A DNA stretch of 32,993 bases from Pararhodospirillum oryzae (GTDB lineage Bacteria; Pseudomonadota; Alphaproteobacteria; Rhodospirillales; Rhodospirillaceae). The number at the start of each line of letters is the position of its first letter. Within the stretch, counting starts at the first letter, position 1. Positions 16,632-26,303 of the stretch are shown piece after piece. A program made the position numbers and the translations under genes. The stretch lies in the NCBI RefSeq assembly GCF_007992075.1, contig NZ_BJZO01000049.1:1-32993 (forward strand), given 5' to 3'. Under the pieces are notes generated by a model, which saw only the letters and a list, made by a program, of their open reading frames with translations, was not told the origin of the DNA and did no database searches.

Positions 16632-18067
16632 CCCGGACCGCGCCCGTCTGGACGGCGTCCCAGGCCGCCCAAGCCCTTGGCGTGCCGCCGGTTGGCGCGT
16701 GGCAGGCGTCCGGGGTGTCGATCGACACGCGCACCCTGGCGCCCGGGGATCTGTTCGTGGCCCTGCCGGGAGCCCGGTCGGATGGCCATGACCACGTCGC
16801 GGCCGCCCTGGCCCAGGGCGCGGCGGCGGCCCTGGTCAGCCGGGTTCCCGACGGGGTGGACCGCAAGCACCTGCTGGTGGTGCCCGATGTCCAGGCGGGC
16901 CTGGAAGCCCTGGCCCGGGCCGCGCGTGCGCGCTTCCGGGGCAAGGTGGTGGGCGTCACCGGCTCGGTGGGCAAGACCGGCTCGAAGGACATGCTGGCCC
17001 TGGCGCTGGCCGAACTGGGCCGGGTGCATGCCACGCGGGGCAATCTGAACAATCACCTGGGGGTTCCGCTGACCCTGGCCGCGCTGCCGGCGGAAGCCGA
17101 CCTGGCCGTGATCGAAATGGGGATGAACCATGCGGGGGAGCTGGGGCCGCTGTCGGCCCTGGCCCGCCCGCACGTGGTGCTGATCACCGCCATCGCCCCG
17201 GCCCACCTGGAGTTCTTCGACAGCGTCGAGGCCATCGCCGACGCGAAGGCCGAAATCCTGGACGGCCTGGAGCCGGGCGGGGCGGCGGTGTTCAACCGGG
17301 ACAGCCGCCATTTCGAGCGCCTGTGCCGCCATGCCCGACGCCGGGGCGTGACCCGTATCCTGGGGTTCGGACGCCACATCGGGGCCACCGCCCGCCTGCT
17401 CGACGACGCCGTCGACGCCGAGGGCACGGCGGTGCTGGCCCTGGTGGGCGACGAAGCCCTCTCCTACCGGGTGGGCGTGGCCGGACGGCAGTGGGCCCAG
17501 AACAGCCTGGGCGTGCTGGGCGTGGTTCTCGCCCTGGGCCTGGACGTTGCCCGGGCCGCCCGGGGGCTCGCCTTGATGCAGGCCCCCGTCGGCCGGGGAC
17601 GCCACACCGTGGTGCCCCTGCCCCAGGGCGGCACGTTCGTGGTCATCGATGAAAGCTACAACGCCAGTCCCGACAGCCTGGTCGCGGCGCTGACCACCTT
17701 GTCCTTGCTGCGGCCGGGACCGGGGGGGCGGCGCATCGCGGTTCTGGGCGACATGCTGGAACTGGGAGCACAAGGGCCGGCCTTGCATGCCGGCCTTGCC
17801 CGCACGGTCCTGGATCGCGGCCTCGATCTGGTTTATACGGCCGGCCCTCTCATGGCCCACTTGCACGCCGCCTTGCCCGTCCGGCAACGGGGAGATCACG
17901 CCCCCGATGCCGAAACCCTTGCCCCCGTGGTCCGGAACGCCGTGCGTCCGGGCGACGTGGTGATGGTCAAGGGCTCCCACGGATGTCAGGTCGGCCGCGT
18001 TGTCGCGGCTTTGCTGGCCATGACTCCCCGCCCTGGCGAGAGGGCCATCCCTCCCGCCGGACCCTGA
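16628..18067 (+). CDS. murF: UDP-MurNAc-tripeptide:D-alanyl-D-alanine ligase
   Basis: MurF completes the UDP-MurNAc-pentapeptide by adding the D-Ala-D-Ala made by Ddl. The 479-residue protein shows the MurF N-terminal domain ([18 protein letters not shown], 31-48), the P-loop GSVGKTG (112-118), the [13 protein letters not shown] segment and the ESYNASPDS motif in the C-terminal half. It overlaps the murE stop by 4 nt. A 32-nt gap to mraY is the largest spacing between consecutive genes from mraZ to ftsA. Confidence 0.96.
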   Translation: MTRTAPVWTASQAAQALGVPPVGAWQASGVSIDTRTLAPGDLFVALPGARSDGHDHVAAALAQGAAAALVSRVPDGVDRKHLLVVPDVQAGLEALARAARARFRGKVVGVTGSVGKTGSKDMLALALAELGRVHATRGNLNNHLGVPLTLAALPAEADLAVIEMGMNHAGELGPLSALARPHVVLITAIAPAHLEFFDSVEAIADAKAEILDGLEPGGAAVFNRDSRHFERLCRHARRRGVTRILGFGRHIGATARLLDDAVDAEGTAVLALVGDEALSYRVGVAGRQWAQNSLGVLGVVLALGLDVARAARGLALMQAPVGRGRHTVVPLPQGGTFVVIDESYNASPDSLVAALTTLSLLRPGPGGRRIAVLGDMLELGAQGPALHAGLARTVLDRGLDLVYTAGPLMAHLHAALPVRQRGDHAPDAETLAPVVRNAVRPGDVVMVKGSHGCQVGRVVAALLAMTPRPGERAIPPAGP

Positions 18068-18099
18068 CCATCGCACCCGAGGAACCGGATCAGCCCCCG

Positions 18100-19185
18100 A
18101 TGCTGTTTCATCTGTCAGCCCTTGCCGACCACGTCAGCGCCCTGAATGTCTTTCGCTACCTGACCTTCCGGGCCGGCGGCGCGGTGATGACCGCCTTGCT
18201 GGTCGCTTTTCTTCTGGGGCCGTCCCTGATCGAGTGGTTGAAGCGCAAGCAGCGCGACGGCCAGCCCATCCGCGCGGACGGCCCGGAAAGCCACCTGCTG
18301 ACCAAGAAGGGCACGCCGACCATGGGGGGCGTGTTGATCCTTCTGGGCGTCGCCGTGGCCACCTTGCTGTGGGCCGACCTGTCCAACGGGTTCGTGTGGG
18401 CCGCCCTGGCCCTGACGCTTGGCTATGGCGCCATTGGCTTCGCCGACGATTACCTGAAGGTCACCAAGCGTAACACCAAGGGCCTGCCGGGCCGCCTGAA
18501 GCTGCTGGGACAGGTCAGCCTGGCCCTGGTGATCACGCTTTGGGTGATTTCCCTGGAACACGAATCCCAGTCCACCGCCCTGGCCATTCCTTTCTTCAAG
18601 GATCTTCTGATCAATCTGGGATGGCTGTACGTGCCGTTTGCCGTGTTTGTGATGGTGGGAGCCTCCAACGCGGTCAACCTGACCGACGGCCTGGACGGCC
18701 TGGCCATCGTCCCCGTGATGATCGCGGCCGCCGTGTTCATGCTCATCGCCTATCTGGTGGGCAACACGATTTTCGCCAACTACCTGCAAATTCAGTTCGT
18801 GCCCGGCACCGGCGAGCTGGCCGTGTTCTGTGGCGCCCTGGTGGGAGCCGCGCTTGGCTTTTTGTGGTTCAACGCGCCCCCGGCCCAGGTGTTCATGGGC
18901 GACACGGGTTCGTTGTCGATGGGCGGCGCCCTGGGGGCCATCAGCGTGGTCACCAAGCATGAAATCGTTCTGGCCATCGTCGGCGGCTTGTTTGTTCTCG
19001 AAACAATCTCGGTCATTGTCCAAGTAACAAGCTATCGGCTCACGGGCAAGCGGGTCTTCCGCATGGCTCCCTTGCATCATCATTTCGAAAAGAAGGGGTG
19101 GGCCGAACCCACAATCGTCATTCGCTTCTGGATTATCGCGCTTATCCTTGCCCTTGTCGGTCTTTCTACTCTCAAGTTGCGTTAG
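18100..19185 (+). CDS. mraY: Phospho-MurNAc-pentapeptide transferase MraY
   Basis: MraY moves phospho-MurNAc-pentapeptide from UDP to undecaprenyl phosphate, making lipid I in the inner membrane. The 361-residue protein has about ten membrane helices and the family motifs: FADDYLK with D116-D117, [17 protein letters not shown], and the HHHFEKKGW signature near the C-terminus. The ATG at 18100 matches the start of E. coli MraY, but the only good purine-rich site (GAGGAA) is 15 nt upstream. The last 225 nt of the gene are clearly less GC-rich than the rest. murD starts 10 nt after the stop. Confidence 0.96.
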   Translation: MLFHLSALADHVSALNVFRYLTFRAGGAVMTALLVAFLLGPSLIEWLKRKQRDGQPIRADGPESHLLTKKGTPTMGGVLILLGVAVATLLWADLSNGFVWAALALTLGYGAIGFADDYLKVTKRNTKGLPGRLKLLGQVSLALVITLWVISLEHESQSTALAIPFFKDLLINLGWLYVPFAVFVMVGASNAVNLTDGLDGLAIVPVMIAAAVFMLIAYLVGNTIFANYLQIQFVPGTGELAVFCGALVGAALGFLWFNAPPAQVFMGDTGSLSMGGALGAISVVTKHEIVLAIVGGLFVLETISVIVQVTSYRLTGKRVFRMAPLHHHFEKKGWAEPTIVIRFWIIALILALVGLSTLKLR

Positions 19186-19195
19186 GAGACCGGAG

Positions 19196-20608
19196 GTGAC
19201 CATAGCCAGCTACGCATACGCCGATCAGGATCTGGCGATCATGGGCCTGGGGAAATCCGGGATGGCGACGGCGCGCGCCTTGCTGTCCACTGGCGTGCGG
19301 ATCCATGCCTGGGATGACAACCCCGCCCTGCGGGAAGCGGCCCGCCAGGAAGGGATCCCCCTGGCCGACCTGACCGATCCAAACGAAAAAGGGGTGAACT
19401 GGCACACGCTGCAAGCGGTGGTGTGGAGCCCCGGGATTGCCCACACGTACCCCCAGCCCCATCCGGTCGCCTCCCTGGCCCGCCGGCACGGGGTGCCGCT
19501 TTTTTGCGACATCGAGCTCCTGGTGCGGGCGCACAAGGACAGCTTTTTCGTGGGGGTCACGGGAACCAACGGGAAATCAACGACAACCGCCCTGATTCAT
19601 CACGTGTTGAACGAAGCTCATCTCCCGACCGAGGTCGGGGGGAATCTGGGCTATCCGGCCTTGTCCTTGAAACCCCTGCCCTTCCACGGCACCTATGTCC
19701 TGGAACTGTCCTCGTACCAGCTTGAACTGGTGCCGTCCCTGGCCTGCGATGTCGCGGTGATGCTCAACATCACCCCCGATCACCTGGCCCGCCATGGCGG
19801 GATGGACGGCTACATCGCGGCCAAGAGGCATGTTTTCCAGACCGATGCCCGCCCCCAAACCGCGATCGTTGGCGTCGACGACGATCCCAGCCGGCAGATG
19901 TTCAATGCCCTCAGGAGACAAAGTCCGGGGCGGGTGATCCCGATTTCGGTGCGCATGGTGCCAACGGGCGGAATCGGGATCAGCGGGGGGCATCTGGTCG
20001 ATGCCACGGAATCCCGCCCGCGCGCCGTGTTCGCCCTGGCCGAGGCTCCCACCCTGCCCGGGGCGCACAATGCCCAGAACATGGCCGCCGCCTACGCCGC
20101 CGCGCGGGCGCGGGGCGTGGACGCGCGCACCATCGCGCGGGCCTTTGCCAGTTTTCCGGGCCTCGCCCACCGCCAGGAGCTGGTGGCGACCGTGGACGGC
20201 GTGCGCTTTGTCAACGACAGCAAGGCCACCAACGCGGACGCCGCCGACAAGGCCCTGGGGTGCTACGACGCCATCTACTGGATTGCCGGCGGCCAGCCCA
20301 AGGAAGGGGGCATCGCCAGCCTGACCCCCCATTTCCCCCGCATCCGCCACGCCTTCCTGATTGGCCAGGCGGCCCCGGCCTTCGCGCAGACCCTGGCCGG
20401 GCAGGTGACCACCCACGCCTGCGAAACCCTGGATCGCGCCGTGGCCGAGGCGGCCGCCCTGGCCTGGCGCGAGGGATGCGAGAACCCCGTGGTGCTGCTG
20501 TCGCCCGCGTGTGCCTCGTGGGATCAGTTCCGCAGCTTCGAGCACCGGGGCGAAGTGTTCCGCGCCCTGGTCGGCGACCTGGCCCGAACCCGGGGAGGGA
20601 CGCCATGA
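19196..20608 (+). CDS. murD: UDP-MurNAc-L-alanine:D-glutamate ligase
   Basis: MurD adds D-glutamate to UDP-MurNAc-L-Ala. The 470-residue protein has the N-terminal Rossmann-like domain with GLGKSG (17-22), the P-loop GTNGKST (123-129), the LELSSYQLE segment and the FVNDSKATNADA motif that is diagnostic for MurD. The start is GTG 19196, with GGAG 7 nt upstream, directly after the mraY stop. Its stop overlaps the ftsW start by 4 nt. Confidence 0.96.
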   Translation: MTIASYAYADQDLAIMGLGKSGMATARALLSTGVRIHAWDDNPALREAARQEGIPLADLTDPNEKGVNWHTLQAVVWSPGIAHTYPQPHPVASLARRHGVPLFCDIELLVRAHKDSFFVGVTGTNGKSTTTALIHHVLNEAHLPTEVGGNLGYPALSLKPLPFHGTYVLELSSYQLELVPSLACDVAVMLNITPDHLARHGGMDGYIAAKRHVFQTDARPQTAIVGVDDDPSRQMFNALRRQSPGRVIPISVRMVPTGGIGISGGHLVDATESRPRAVFALAEAPTLPGAHNAQNMAAAYAAARARGVDARTIARAFASFPGLAHRQELVATVDGVRFVNDSKATNADAADKALGCYDAIYWIAGGQPKEGGIASLTPHFPRIRHAFLIGQAAPAFAQTLAGQVTTHACETLDRAVAEAAALAWREGCENPVVLLSPACASWDQFRSFEHRGEVFRALVGDLARTRGGTP

Positions 20609-21804
20609 CCTTCCGCGTCGTCACCGCCCCGGCGCCGCCCCCTCCGCCGCCGCCCGTGCCGCGCCCGGTGCAGGCCCCGGCGCAGACCTCGTTCACCCGC
20701 CTTGACACCAGCTTGCTGGGGCGGTGGTGGTGGACCGTGGACTGGGTGCTGCTGGGCGCGATCGGCCTGCTGATCGCGCTGGGGCTTTTGCTGATCCTGG
20801 CCGCCGGACCCCCGGCGGCCGGACGCATTGGCGCGGGAACCTACCACTTCGTTCAGCGACAGATCGTTTTCGTTCCGGTCGCCGTGGTGGTGATGCTGGC
20901 CATTTCGGTGTTGCCGGTGCTGTGGGTGCGCCGCTTCGCCGTGATGGCCTTTGCCTTTTTCATGCTGGCGCTGGTGGCCACGCCCTTCCTGGGGGCCAAC
21001 GTCAACGGCGCCGTGCGCTGGATTCCGCTGGGCCCCTTTGCCTTGCAGCCGTCCGAGTTCATCAAGCCCACCTTCGCCGTGGTCGCGGCGTGGATGTTCG
21101 CGGCCGACCGCACCCAGGCCCAGTTCCCGGGCACCTTGATCTCCATCGGCCTGATGGCCCTGGTGGGGGCCCTGCTGGTGGCGCAGCCCGATTTCGGCAT
21201 GACCATGGTCATTGCCTCGGTGTGGGGGACCCAGTTCTTCCTGGCCGGCCTGTCGCTGTTCTGGGTCGCGCTCCTGGCGGCGACGGGAATCGGGGGCGCG
21301 GTTCTGGCCTACCACGCGCTGCCCCACGTCCAAAGCCGGGTCGATCGTTTCCTTGACCCGGCGAGCGGAGATCAGTACCAAATCCGCCAGTCGATGAGAG
21401 CCTTCGTGGAAGGCGGATGGTTCGGCCGGGGTCCCGGCGAGGGTCGGGTAAAGCAGTACCTCCCGGACGCCCACACGGATTTCATTTTCGCCGTGGCAGG
21501 CGAGGAATTCGGTCTCTTTTTATGCCTCCTCATCGTTGCTCTTTTCGGGTTTATTATTGTCAGAGCCGCCGTTCGGCTGCGCCGGGAAACGAGTCTTTTC
21601 GTATTGCTGGCCGCGGGCGGACTTTTAACCCAGATCGGTTTGCAAGCGTTTATTAACATGGCCTCCAGCCTCAGCCTGATTCCCACCAAGGGCATGACCT
21701 TGCCGTTCATCAGTTACGGCGGATCGTCCCTGCTCTCCACCGCGCTCAGCATGGGCATGATCCTTGCGCTGACGCGCCGTCGCGCGCCGGGAGATCCGTT
21801 GTGA
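20605..21804 (+). CDS. ftsW: Septal peptidoglycan polymerase FtsW (SEDS family)
   Basis: FtsW is the SEDS glycosyltransferase that polymerises lipid II at the division site with FtsI. The 399-residue protein has about ten membrane helices. SEDS motifs include LQPSEFIKP, PDAHTDFIFAVAGEE (the loop holding the catalytic aspartate in this family) and the SYGGSS segment near the C-terminus. The cytoplasmic N-terminus carries seven consecutive prolines (11-17) in a Pro/Ala-rich stretch. The region coding the last membrane helices (about 21481-21660) has a strikingly low GC content. It overlaps murD and murG by 4 nt each. Confidence 0.96.
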   Translation: MTFRVVTAPAPPPPPPPVPRPVQAPAQTSFTRLDTSLLGRWWWTVDWVLLGAIGLLIALGLLLILAAGPPAAGRIGAGTYHFVQRQIVFVPVAVVVMLAISVLPVLWVRRFAVMAFAFFMLALVATPFLGANVNGAVRWIPLGPFALQPSEFIKPTFAVVAAWMFAADRTQAQFPGTLISIGLMALVGALLVAQPDFGMTMVIASVWGTQFFLAGLSLFWVALLAATGIGGAVLAYHALPHVQSRVDRFLDPASGDQYQIRQSMRAFVEGGWFGRGPGEGRVKQYLPDAHTDFIFAVAGEEFGLFLCLLIVALFGFIIVRAAVRLRRETSLFVLLAAGGLLTQIGLQAFINMASSLSLIPTKGMTLPFISYGGSSLLSTALSMGMILALTRRRAPGDPL

Positions 21805-22931
21805 GCCCTTCCCTTCCCCTCGCGCCCCGGGCGCCCCATGTCGTGCTCGCCGCCGGCGGCACCGGGGGACACATGTTCCCGGCCGAGGCCCTGGCCGACG
21901 CCCTGCTGGGGCGCGGCGCGCGCCTGACCCTTGTCACCGATCGCCGGGGCGAGGCGTTTGGCGGCACCCTGGGACGCCTGGAAACCCGGCGCATCCTGGC
22001 CGGGGGCATCGCCGGGCGCGGCCTGGTCGGCCGGGCCCGGGGCGCGGTGGAACTGGGCCTCGGGCTGATCCAGGCCCTGGGGCTGCTGCGCCGCCTCGAT
22101 CCCGACGTGGTGGTCGGCTTCGGGGGCTATGCCTCGCTGCCGCCGCTCCTGGCCGCGATCCGTCAGAAGCGGCCCACCGTGGTCCACGAGCAAAACGCCC
22201 TGCCCGGCCGCGCCAACCGGATGCTGGCGCCGCGCGTGAGCCGCTTTGCCGTGGCCTTCGCCCATGGCCAGGCCCCGGCCGGCATCACGCCGGTATGGAC
22301 GGGCATGCCGGTGCGTCCCGCCGTGCTCGCCCTGCGCGACGAGCCCTACCAGCCGGCCGGCGCCGACGAGCCCTTCCGGCTGCTGGTCACCGGCGGCAGC
22401 CAGGGGGCGCGCGTGTTCTCCACCTTGCTGCCCGAGGCCATTGCCCTGTTGCCCGACTCCCAGCGCCAGCGGCTGCACCTGACCTTGCAAAGCCGCCCCG
22501 AGGATCTGGAAGCCGCCCAGGCCCGCGTCCAGGATCTGGGGCTTGCCGGGGTCGAACTCTCGTCGTTCTTCACCGACCTGCCGCGACGCCTCGCCCAGGC
22601 TCACCTGGTCGTGTGTCGCTCGGGGGCCTCGACCATGGGCGAGCTGGCGGTACTGGGGCGCCCGGCGGTGCTGATCCCCTACCCCCACGCCATCGATGAC
22701 CACCAGACCGCCAACGCGCGCGGCATGGACGAAGCCGGCGGAGGCTGGCTGATGCCGCAAGGCCCCCTCACCCCCCAGGCCCTGGCCGAACGCCTGGAAG
22801 CCCTGATGAACGCCCCCGAGGCCCTGGCCCGCGCCGCCCGCTGCGCGCGCGCGGTTGGCGTGCCCGACGCCGCCGCCCGCCTCGCCGATCTGGTTCTGGC
22901 CACCGCCCGCACGCGGGAGATCCACTCATGA
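21801..22931 (+). CDS. murG: Lipid II synthase MurG (UDP-GlcNAc transferase)
   Basis: MurG adds N-acetylglucosamine from UDP-GlcNAc to lipid I, making lipid II at the inner face of the membrane. The 376-residue GT-B protein has the glycine-rich loop [11 protein letters not shown] (18-28), the [12 protein letters not shown] segment (about 131-142) and the second loop TGGSQGA (197-203). The start is GTG 21801, overlapping the ftsW stop by 4 nt (GTGA). It overlaps murC by 4 nt. Confidence 0.96.
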   Translation: MSPSLPLAPRAPHVVLAAGGTGGHMFPAEALADALLGRGARLTLVTDRRGEAFGGTLGRLETRRILAGGIAGRGLVGRARGAVELGLGLIQALGLLRRLDPDVVVGFGGYASLPPLLAAIRQKRPTVVHEQNALPGRANRMLAPRVSRFAVAFAHGQAPAGITPVWTGMPVRPAVLALRDEPYQPAGADEPFRLLVTGGSQGARVFSTLLPEAIALLPDSQRQRLHLTLQSRPEDLEAAQARVQDLGLAGVELSSFFTDLPRRLAQAHLVVCRSGASTMGELAVLGRPAVLIPYPHAIDDHQTANARGMDEAGGGWLMPQGPLTPQALAERLEALMNAPEALARAARCARAVGVPDAAARLADLVLATARTREIHS

Positions 22932-24367
22932 GAGCCCTTCCCCTGGACATCGGCCCCTTGCATTTCGTGGGCATTGGCGGCATCGGCATGAGCGGCATCG
23001 CCGAGGTTCTGCACAACCTGGGCTACCGGGTGCAAGGCTCGGACCTGAACGAGAACGCCAACGTCAAGCGGCTGCGCGATCTTGGGATCCCGGTTTCCAT
23101 CGGCCACGCCGCCGCCCACCTGGGCGACGCCCAGGTGGTGGTGATCTCCTCGGCGGTGAAGCCGACCAACCCCGAGGTCATGGAAGCGCGCGCCCGCTTC
23201 CTGCCCGTGGTGCGCCGCGCCGAAATGCTGGGCGAACTGATGCGGTTGAAGTGGTCGATCGCCATCGCCGGCACGCATGGCAAGACCACCACCACCTCGC
23301 TGGTGGCCCAGCTTCTGGAAACCGCCGGCCTGGATCCCACCGTGATCAACGGGGGCATCTTGAACGCGCGCGGCACCAACGCCTACCTGGGCAACGGCGA
23401 CTGGATGGTGGTCGAGGCCGACGAAAGCGACGGCAGCTTCGTCAAGCTGCCCGCCACCTTGGCCATCGTCACCAACATCGATCCCGAGCACCTGGATTTC
23501 TACGGCACCTTCGACCGGGTGCGCGAGGCGTTCCGGGCGTTCATCCACAACCTGCCGTTCTACGGCTTCGCGTGCATGTGCCTGGACCACCCCGAGGTGC
23601 AGGCCCTGATTCCCCAGGTCCAGGATCGCAAGATCATTACCTACGGACTGAGCCCGCAAGCCGACGTGCGCGCCGTCAACCTGGCCCTGGGTCCCCAGGG
23701 CGCCGTGTTCGACGTGGTGCTGACCGACCGTCAGACCCGGGCCCAGCGCACCATCGAAGGGATGCGCCTGCCCATGTACGGCCAGCACAATGTGCTGAAC
23801 GCCCTGGGCGCGATCGGCATCGGGGTCGAGATGGGGCTGACCGACGCGGTGTTGCGCGAGGGGCTGGCCCGCTTCAAGGGCGTGCGCCGCCGCTTTACCC
23901 GCATCGGCGAGGCCGGCGGCATTACCGTCATCGATGACTATGGTCACCATCCGGTGGAAATCTCGGCGGTCTTGAAGGCGGCCCGCGACGCGACCACCCG
24001 GGGCGTGATCGCGGTGGTGCAGCCGCACCGCTATTCGCGCCTCAACAGCTTGTTCGAGGATTTTTGCACCTGCTTCAACGACGCCGACACGGTGATTGTG
24101 GCCGACGTGTATCCGGCCGGCGAGGCGCCGATTCCGGGGGCCAGCAAGGAAGCCCTGGTCGAAGGGCTCAAGGTCCACGGACACCGCGCCGTGCACGTGC
24201 TGCCCAATGCGGAAGCCCTGCCTGAAATGATCGCGGCCCTTGGCAAGCGCGGCGATCTGGTCGTGTGCCTGGGGGCGGGCTCGATCACCACCTGGGCGCA
24301 GACCCTGCCCGACCGTCTGGCCAAGGTTCTGCGCACCCAGCGCCAGGTGCAAGGGACGCCGTCATGA
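22928..24367 (+). CDS. murC: UDP-N-acetylmuramate:L-alanine ligase
   Basis: MurC adds L-alanine to UDP-MurNAc, the first amino acid of the stem peptide. The 479-residue protein has the N-terminal [12 protein letters not shown] nucleotide-sugar motif (15-26), P-loop GTHGKTT (115-121), the EADESDGSF segment and the [11 protein letters not shown] motif typical of MurC. It overlaps murG and murB by 4 nt each (ATGA). Confidence 0.97.
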   Translation: MRALPLDIGPLHFVGIGGIGMSGIAEVLHNLGYRVQGSDLNENANVKRLRDLGIPVSIGHAAAHLGDAQVVVISSAVKPTNPEVMEARARFLPVVRRAEMLGELMRLKWSIAIAGTHGKTTTTSLVAQLLETAGLDPTVINGGILNARGTNAYLGNGDWMVVEADESDGSFVKLPATLAIVTNIDPEHLDFYGTFDRVREAFRAFIHNLPFYGFACMCLDHPEVQALIPQVQDRKIITYGLSPQADVRAVNLALGPQGAVFDVVLTDRQTRAQRTIEGMRLPMYGQHNVLNALGAIGIGVEMGLTDAVLREGLARFKGVRRRFTRIGEAGGITVIDDYGHHPVEISAVLKAARDATTRGVIAVVQPHRYSRLNSLFEDFCTCFNDADTVIVADVYPAGEAPIPGASKEALVEGLKVHGHRAVHVLPNAEALPEMIAALGKRGDLVVCLGAGSITTWAQTLPDRLAKVLRTQRQVQGTPS

Positions 24368-25392
24368 CCCTGACCCCCGCCTTGCACGACAGCAGCCTTC
24401 GGGCGCGGCTCTCGGGATCCCAGGCCCTCGCGGCCCGGGCCCCGCTGGGCGAGCGCCTGCCGGCCACGCGCGGGCGGATCAGCCTGGGACGCGCCTTGTC
24501 GGGCATGACCTGGTTTGGCGTGGGCGGACCGGCCGAGGTTTTGTTCAAGCCCGCCGACCTTGAAGACCTGCGCGCCTTCCTGGCCGCCTTGCCGGCGTCC
24601 GATCCCCTGATGGTGATCGGGGTGGGATCGAATCTTCTGGTGCGCGACGGCGGGATCCCGGGGGTGGTCATCCGCCTGGGCCGGGCCTTTGCCGAAGTGC
24701 GCGTGGAAGGCGAGCATATCATTGCCGGCGCGGCCGCGCTGGACGCCACGGTGGCGCGGGTGGCCGCCGACGCGGGTCTGGCGGGTTTCGAATTCCTGGC
24801 CGGGATTCCGGGCACCCTGGGGGGCGCGGTGCGCATGAACGCGGGCGCCCACGGGCGTTGCCTTGCCGATCTTCTTGTTTCGGTGCGCGCGGTCAACCGA
24901 TCCGGCCACTCCAGCACCCTAAGCCCGGATCGGTTAAGTCTCTCTTACCGGCACTGCGGTTTGCCGGAAGATTGGATTTTCACCGAGGTGACGCTGAAGG
25001 GCACGCCCGACGACCACTCAGCGATCGCGGCGCGCATGGCGGCGTATCAGTCGGTCCGGGCGGACAGCCAGCCCGAGCGCGCCCGCACGGGCGGATCGAC
25101 CTTCGCCAATCCGCCCGAGGGCCCGCGCGCGTGGGAGCTGATCGACCGGGCCGGCTGCCGGGGCCTGGAACTGGGCGGGGCCCGGGTCAGCGACAAGCAC
25201 TGTAATTTCCTGCTCAACACCGGGACCGCCAGCGCCACCGACCTGGAATCCCTGGGCGAACTGGTGCGCGAGCGGGTGCGGGCCACCAGTGGCGTGGATC
25301 TGCGCTGGGAGATCCGGCGCGTGGGCATCAAGGCCCCGGATTCCCTTCCTTCCGGCGACACGCGGGACAACACGACAGGAGACGCCTCATGA
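24364..25392 (+). CDS. murB: UDP-N-acetylenolpyruvoylglucosamine reductase
   Basis: MurB is the FAD/NADPH enzyme that reduces UDP-GlcNAc-enolpyruvate to UDP-MurNAc. The 342-residue protein shows the FAD-binding [17 protein letters not shown] segment, [23 protein letters not shown] with the active-site tyrosine, and the proton-donor serine in TGGSTFANP (S245). E316 in WEIRRVG fits the catalytic glutamate. The first 30 residues are an extension relative to the fold. ATG 24364 overlaps the murC stop by 4 nt. Around 24880-24990 the GC content drops briefly. murA is not in this window. Confidence 0.95.
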   Translation: MTLTPALHDSSLRARLSGSQALAARAPLGERLPATRGRISLGRALSGMTWFGVGGPAEVLFKPADLEDLRAFLAALPASDPLMVIGVGSNLLVRDGGIPGVVIRLGRAFAEVRVEGEHIIAGAAALDATVARVAADAGLAGFEFLAGIPGTLGGAVRMNAGAHGRCLADLLVSVRAVNRSGHSSTLSPDRLSLSYRHCGLPEDWIFTEVTLKGTPDDHSAIAARMAAYQSVRADSQPERARTGGSTFANPPEGPRAWELIDRAGCRGLELGGARVSDKHCNFLLNTGTASATDLESLGELVRERVRATSGVDLRWEIRRVGIKAPDSLPSGDTRDNTTGDAS

Positions 25393-26303
25393 GCCGACCC
25401 CGGACGATCACGGTCTTGATGGGCGGCTGCTCCAACGAGCGCGCGGTCTCCCTCAACAGCGGGCAGGCGGTCAGCCAGGCCCTGGAGCGCGCGGGGTTCG
25501 CCGTGCGCCCCCTGGACGTCACCCATGACATCGGGGCCCTGATCGAAAGCCTGAGCGCCGATCGCCCCGACGTGGTGTTCAACGCCCTGCACGGGCGGTT
25601 TGGCGAGGACGGGGCGATCCAGGGGCTCCTGGACCTGATGGGGCTGCCTTACACCCACTCGGGGCGCCTGGCCAGTGCCGTGGCCATGGACAAGCCCACC
25701 GCCAAGCTGGTGTTCGCCGACGCGGGCATTCCGGTGGCTTCGCATGTGATCGCCGACCGCGCGAGCGTGCTGGCCGGCACCGCCATGGACCGGCCCTACG
25801 TGGTCAAGCCCCTGAACGAAGGCTCCAGCGTGGGCGTGACCATCGTCACCGAGGCCACCAACGATTTACCCTTCACGCGCGACGACTGGCCGTTCGGGGA
25901 TCGGGTAATGGTGGAACGGTTCATCCCGGGGCGCGAGCTGACGGTCGCGGTCATGGGAGATCGTGCCCTGGGAGTGACAGAGATCACAACGGCCCGAGGG
26001 TTTTACGATTATGATGCCAAGTATATTCCGGGGGGATCCCGGCATATTATCCCGGCGCCGGTAGCACCTGAAGTAGCAAAAGAAGCAATGAGACTCTCCG
26101 TGATTGCCCATCAAGCGTTGGGGTGCCGTGGCGTTAGTCGGGCAGATCTCCGCTTTGACGGGGAATCACTTTTTATGCTAGAGGTTAATACTCAACCAGG
26201 AATGACATCGACTTCCCTCGTGCCCGAACAAGCCGCCCTGGCGGGGCTGTCGTTCGAAGCGCTCGTCACATGGATGGTGGAGAACGCCCGATGCGACCCC
26301 TAA
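25389..26303 (+). CDS. ddl: D-alanine-D-alanine ligase
   Basis: Ddl joins two D-alanines with ATP, supplying MurF. The 304-residue ATP-grasp protein is of the DdlB size class. It has the VLMGGCSNERAVSL start motif with E17 matching the substrate-binding glutamate, NALHGRFGEDG, KPLNEGSSVGV and EVNTQPGMT (265-273; most homologues have Ser where Q269 stands). A segment of about 240 bp (25981-26220) is only about 52% GC and uses codons rare nearby. The motifs in it are intact, so the gene looks functional. It overlaps murB by 4 nt and ftsQ by 13 nt. Confidence 0.95.
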   Translation: MSRPRTITVLMGGCSNERAVSLNSGQAVSQALERAGFAVRPLDVTHDIGALIESLSADRPDVVFNALHGRFGEDGAIQGLLDLMGLPYTHSGRLASAVAMDKPTAKLVFADAGIPVASHVIADRASVLAGTAMDRPYVVKPLNEGSSVGVTIVTEATNDLPFTRDDWPFGDRVMVERFIPGRELTVAVMGDRALGVTEITTARGFYDYDAKYIPGGSRHIIPAPVAPEVAKEAMRLSVIAHQALGCRGVSRADLRFDGESLFMLEVNTQPGMTSTSLVPEQAALAGLSFEALVTWMVENARCDP

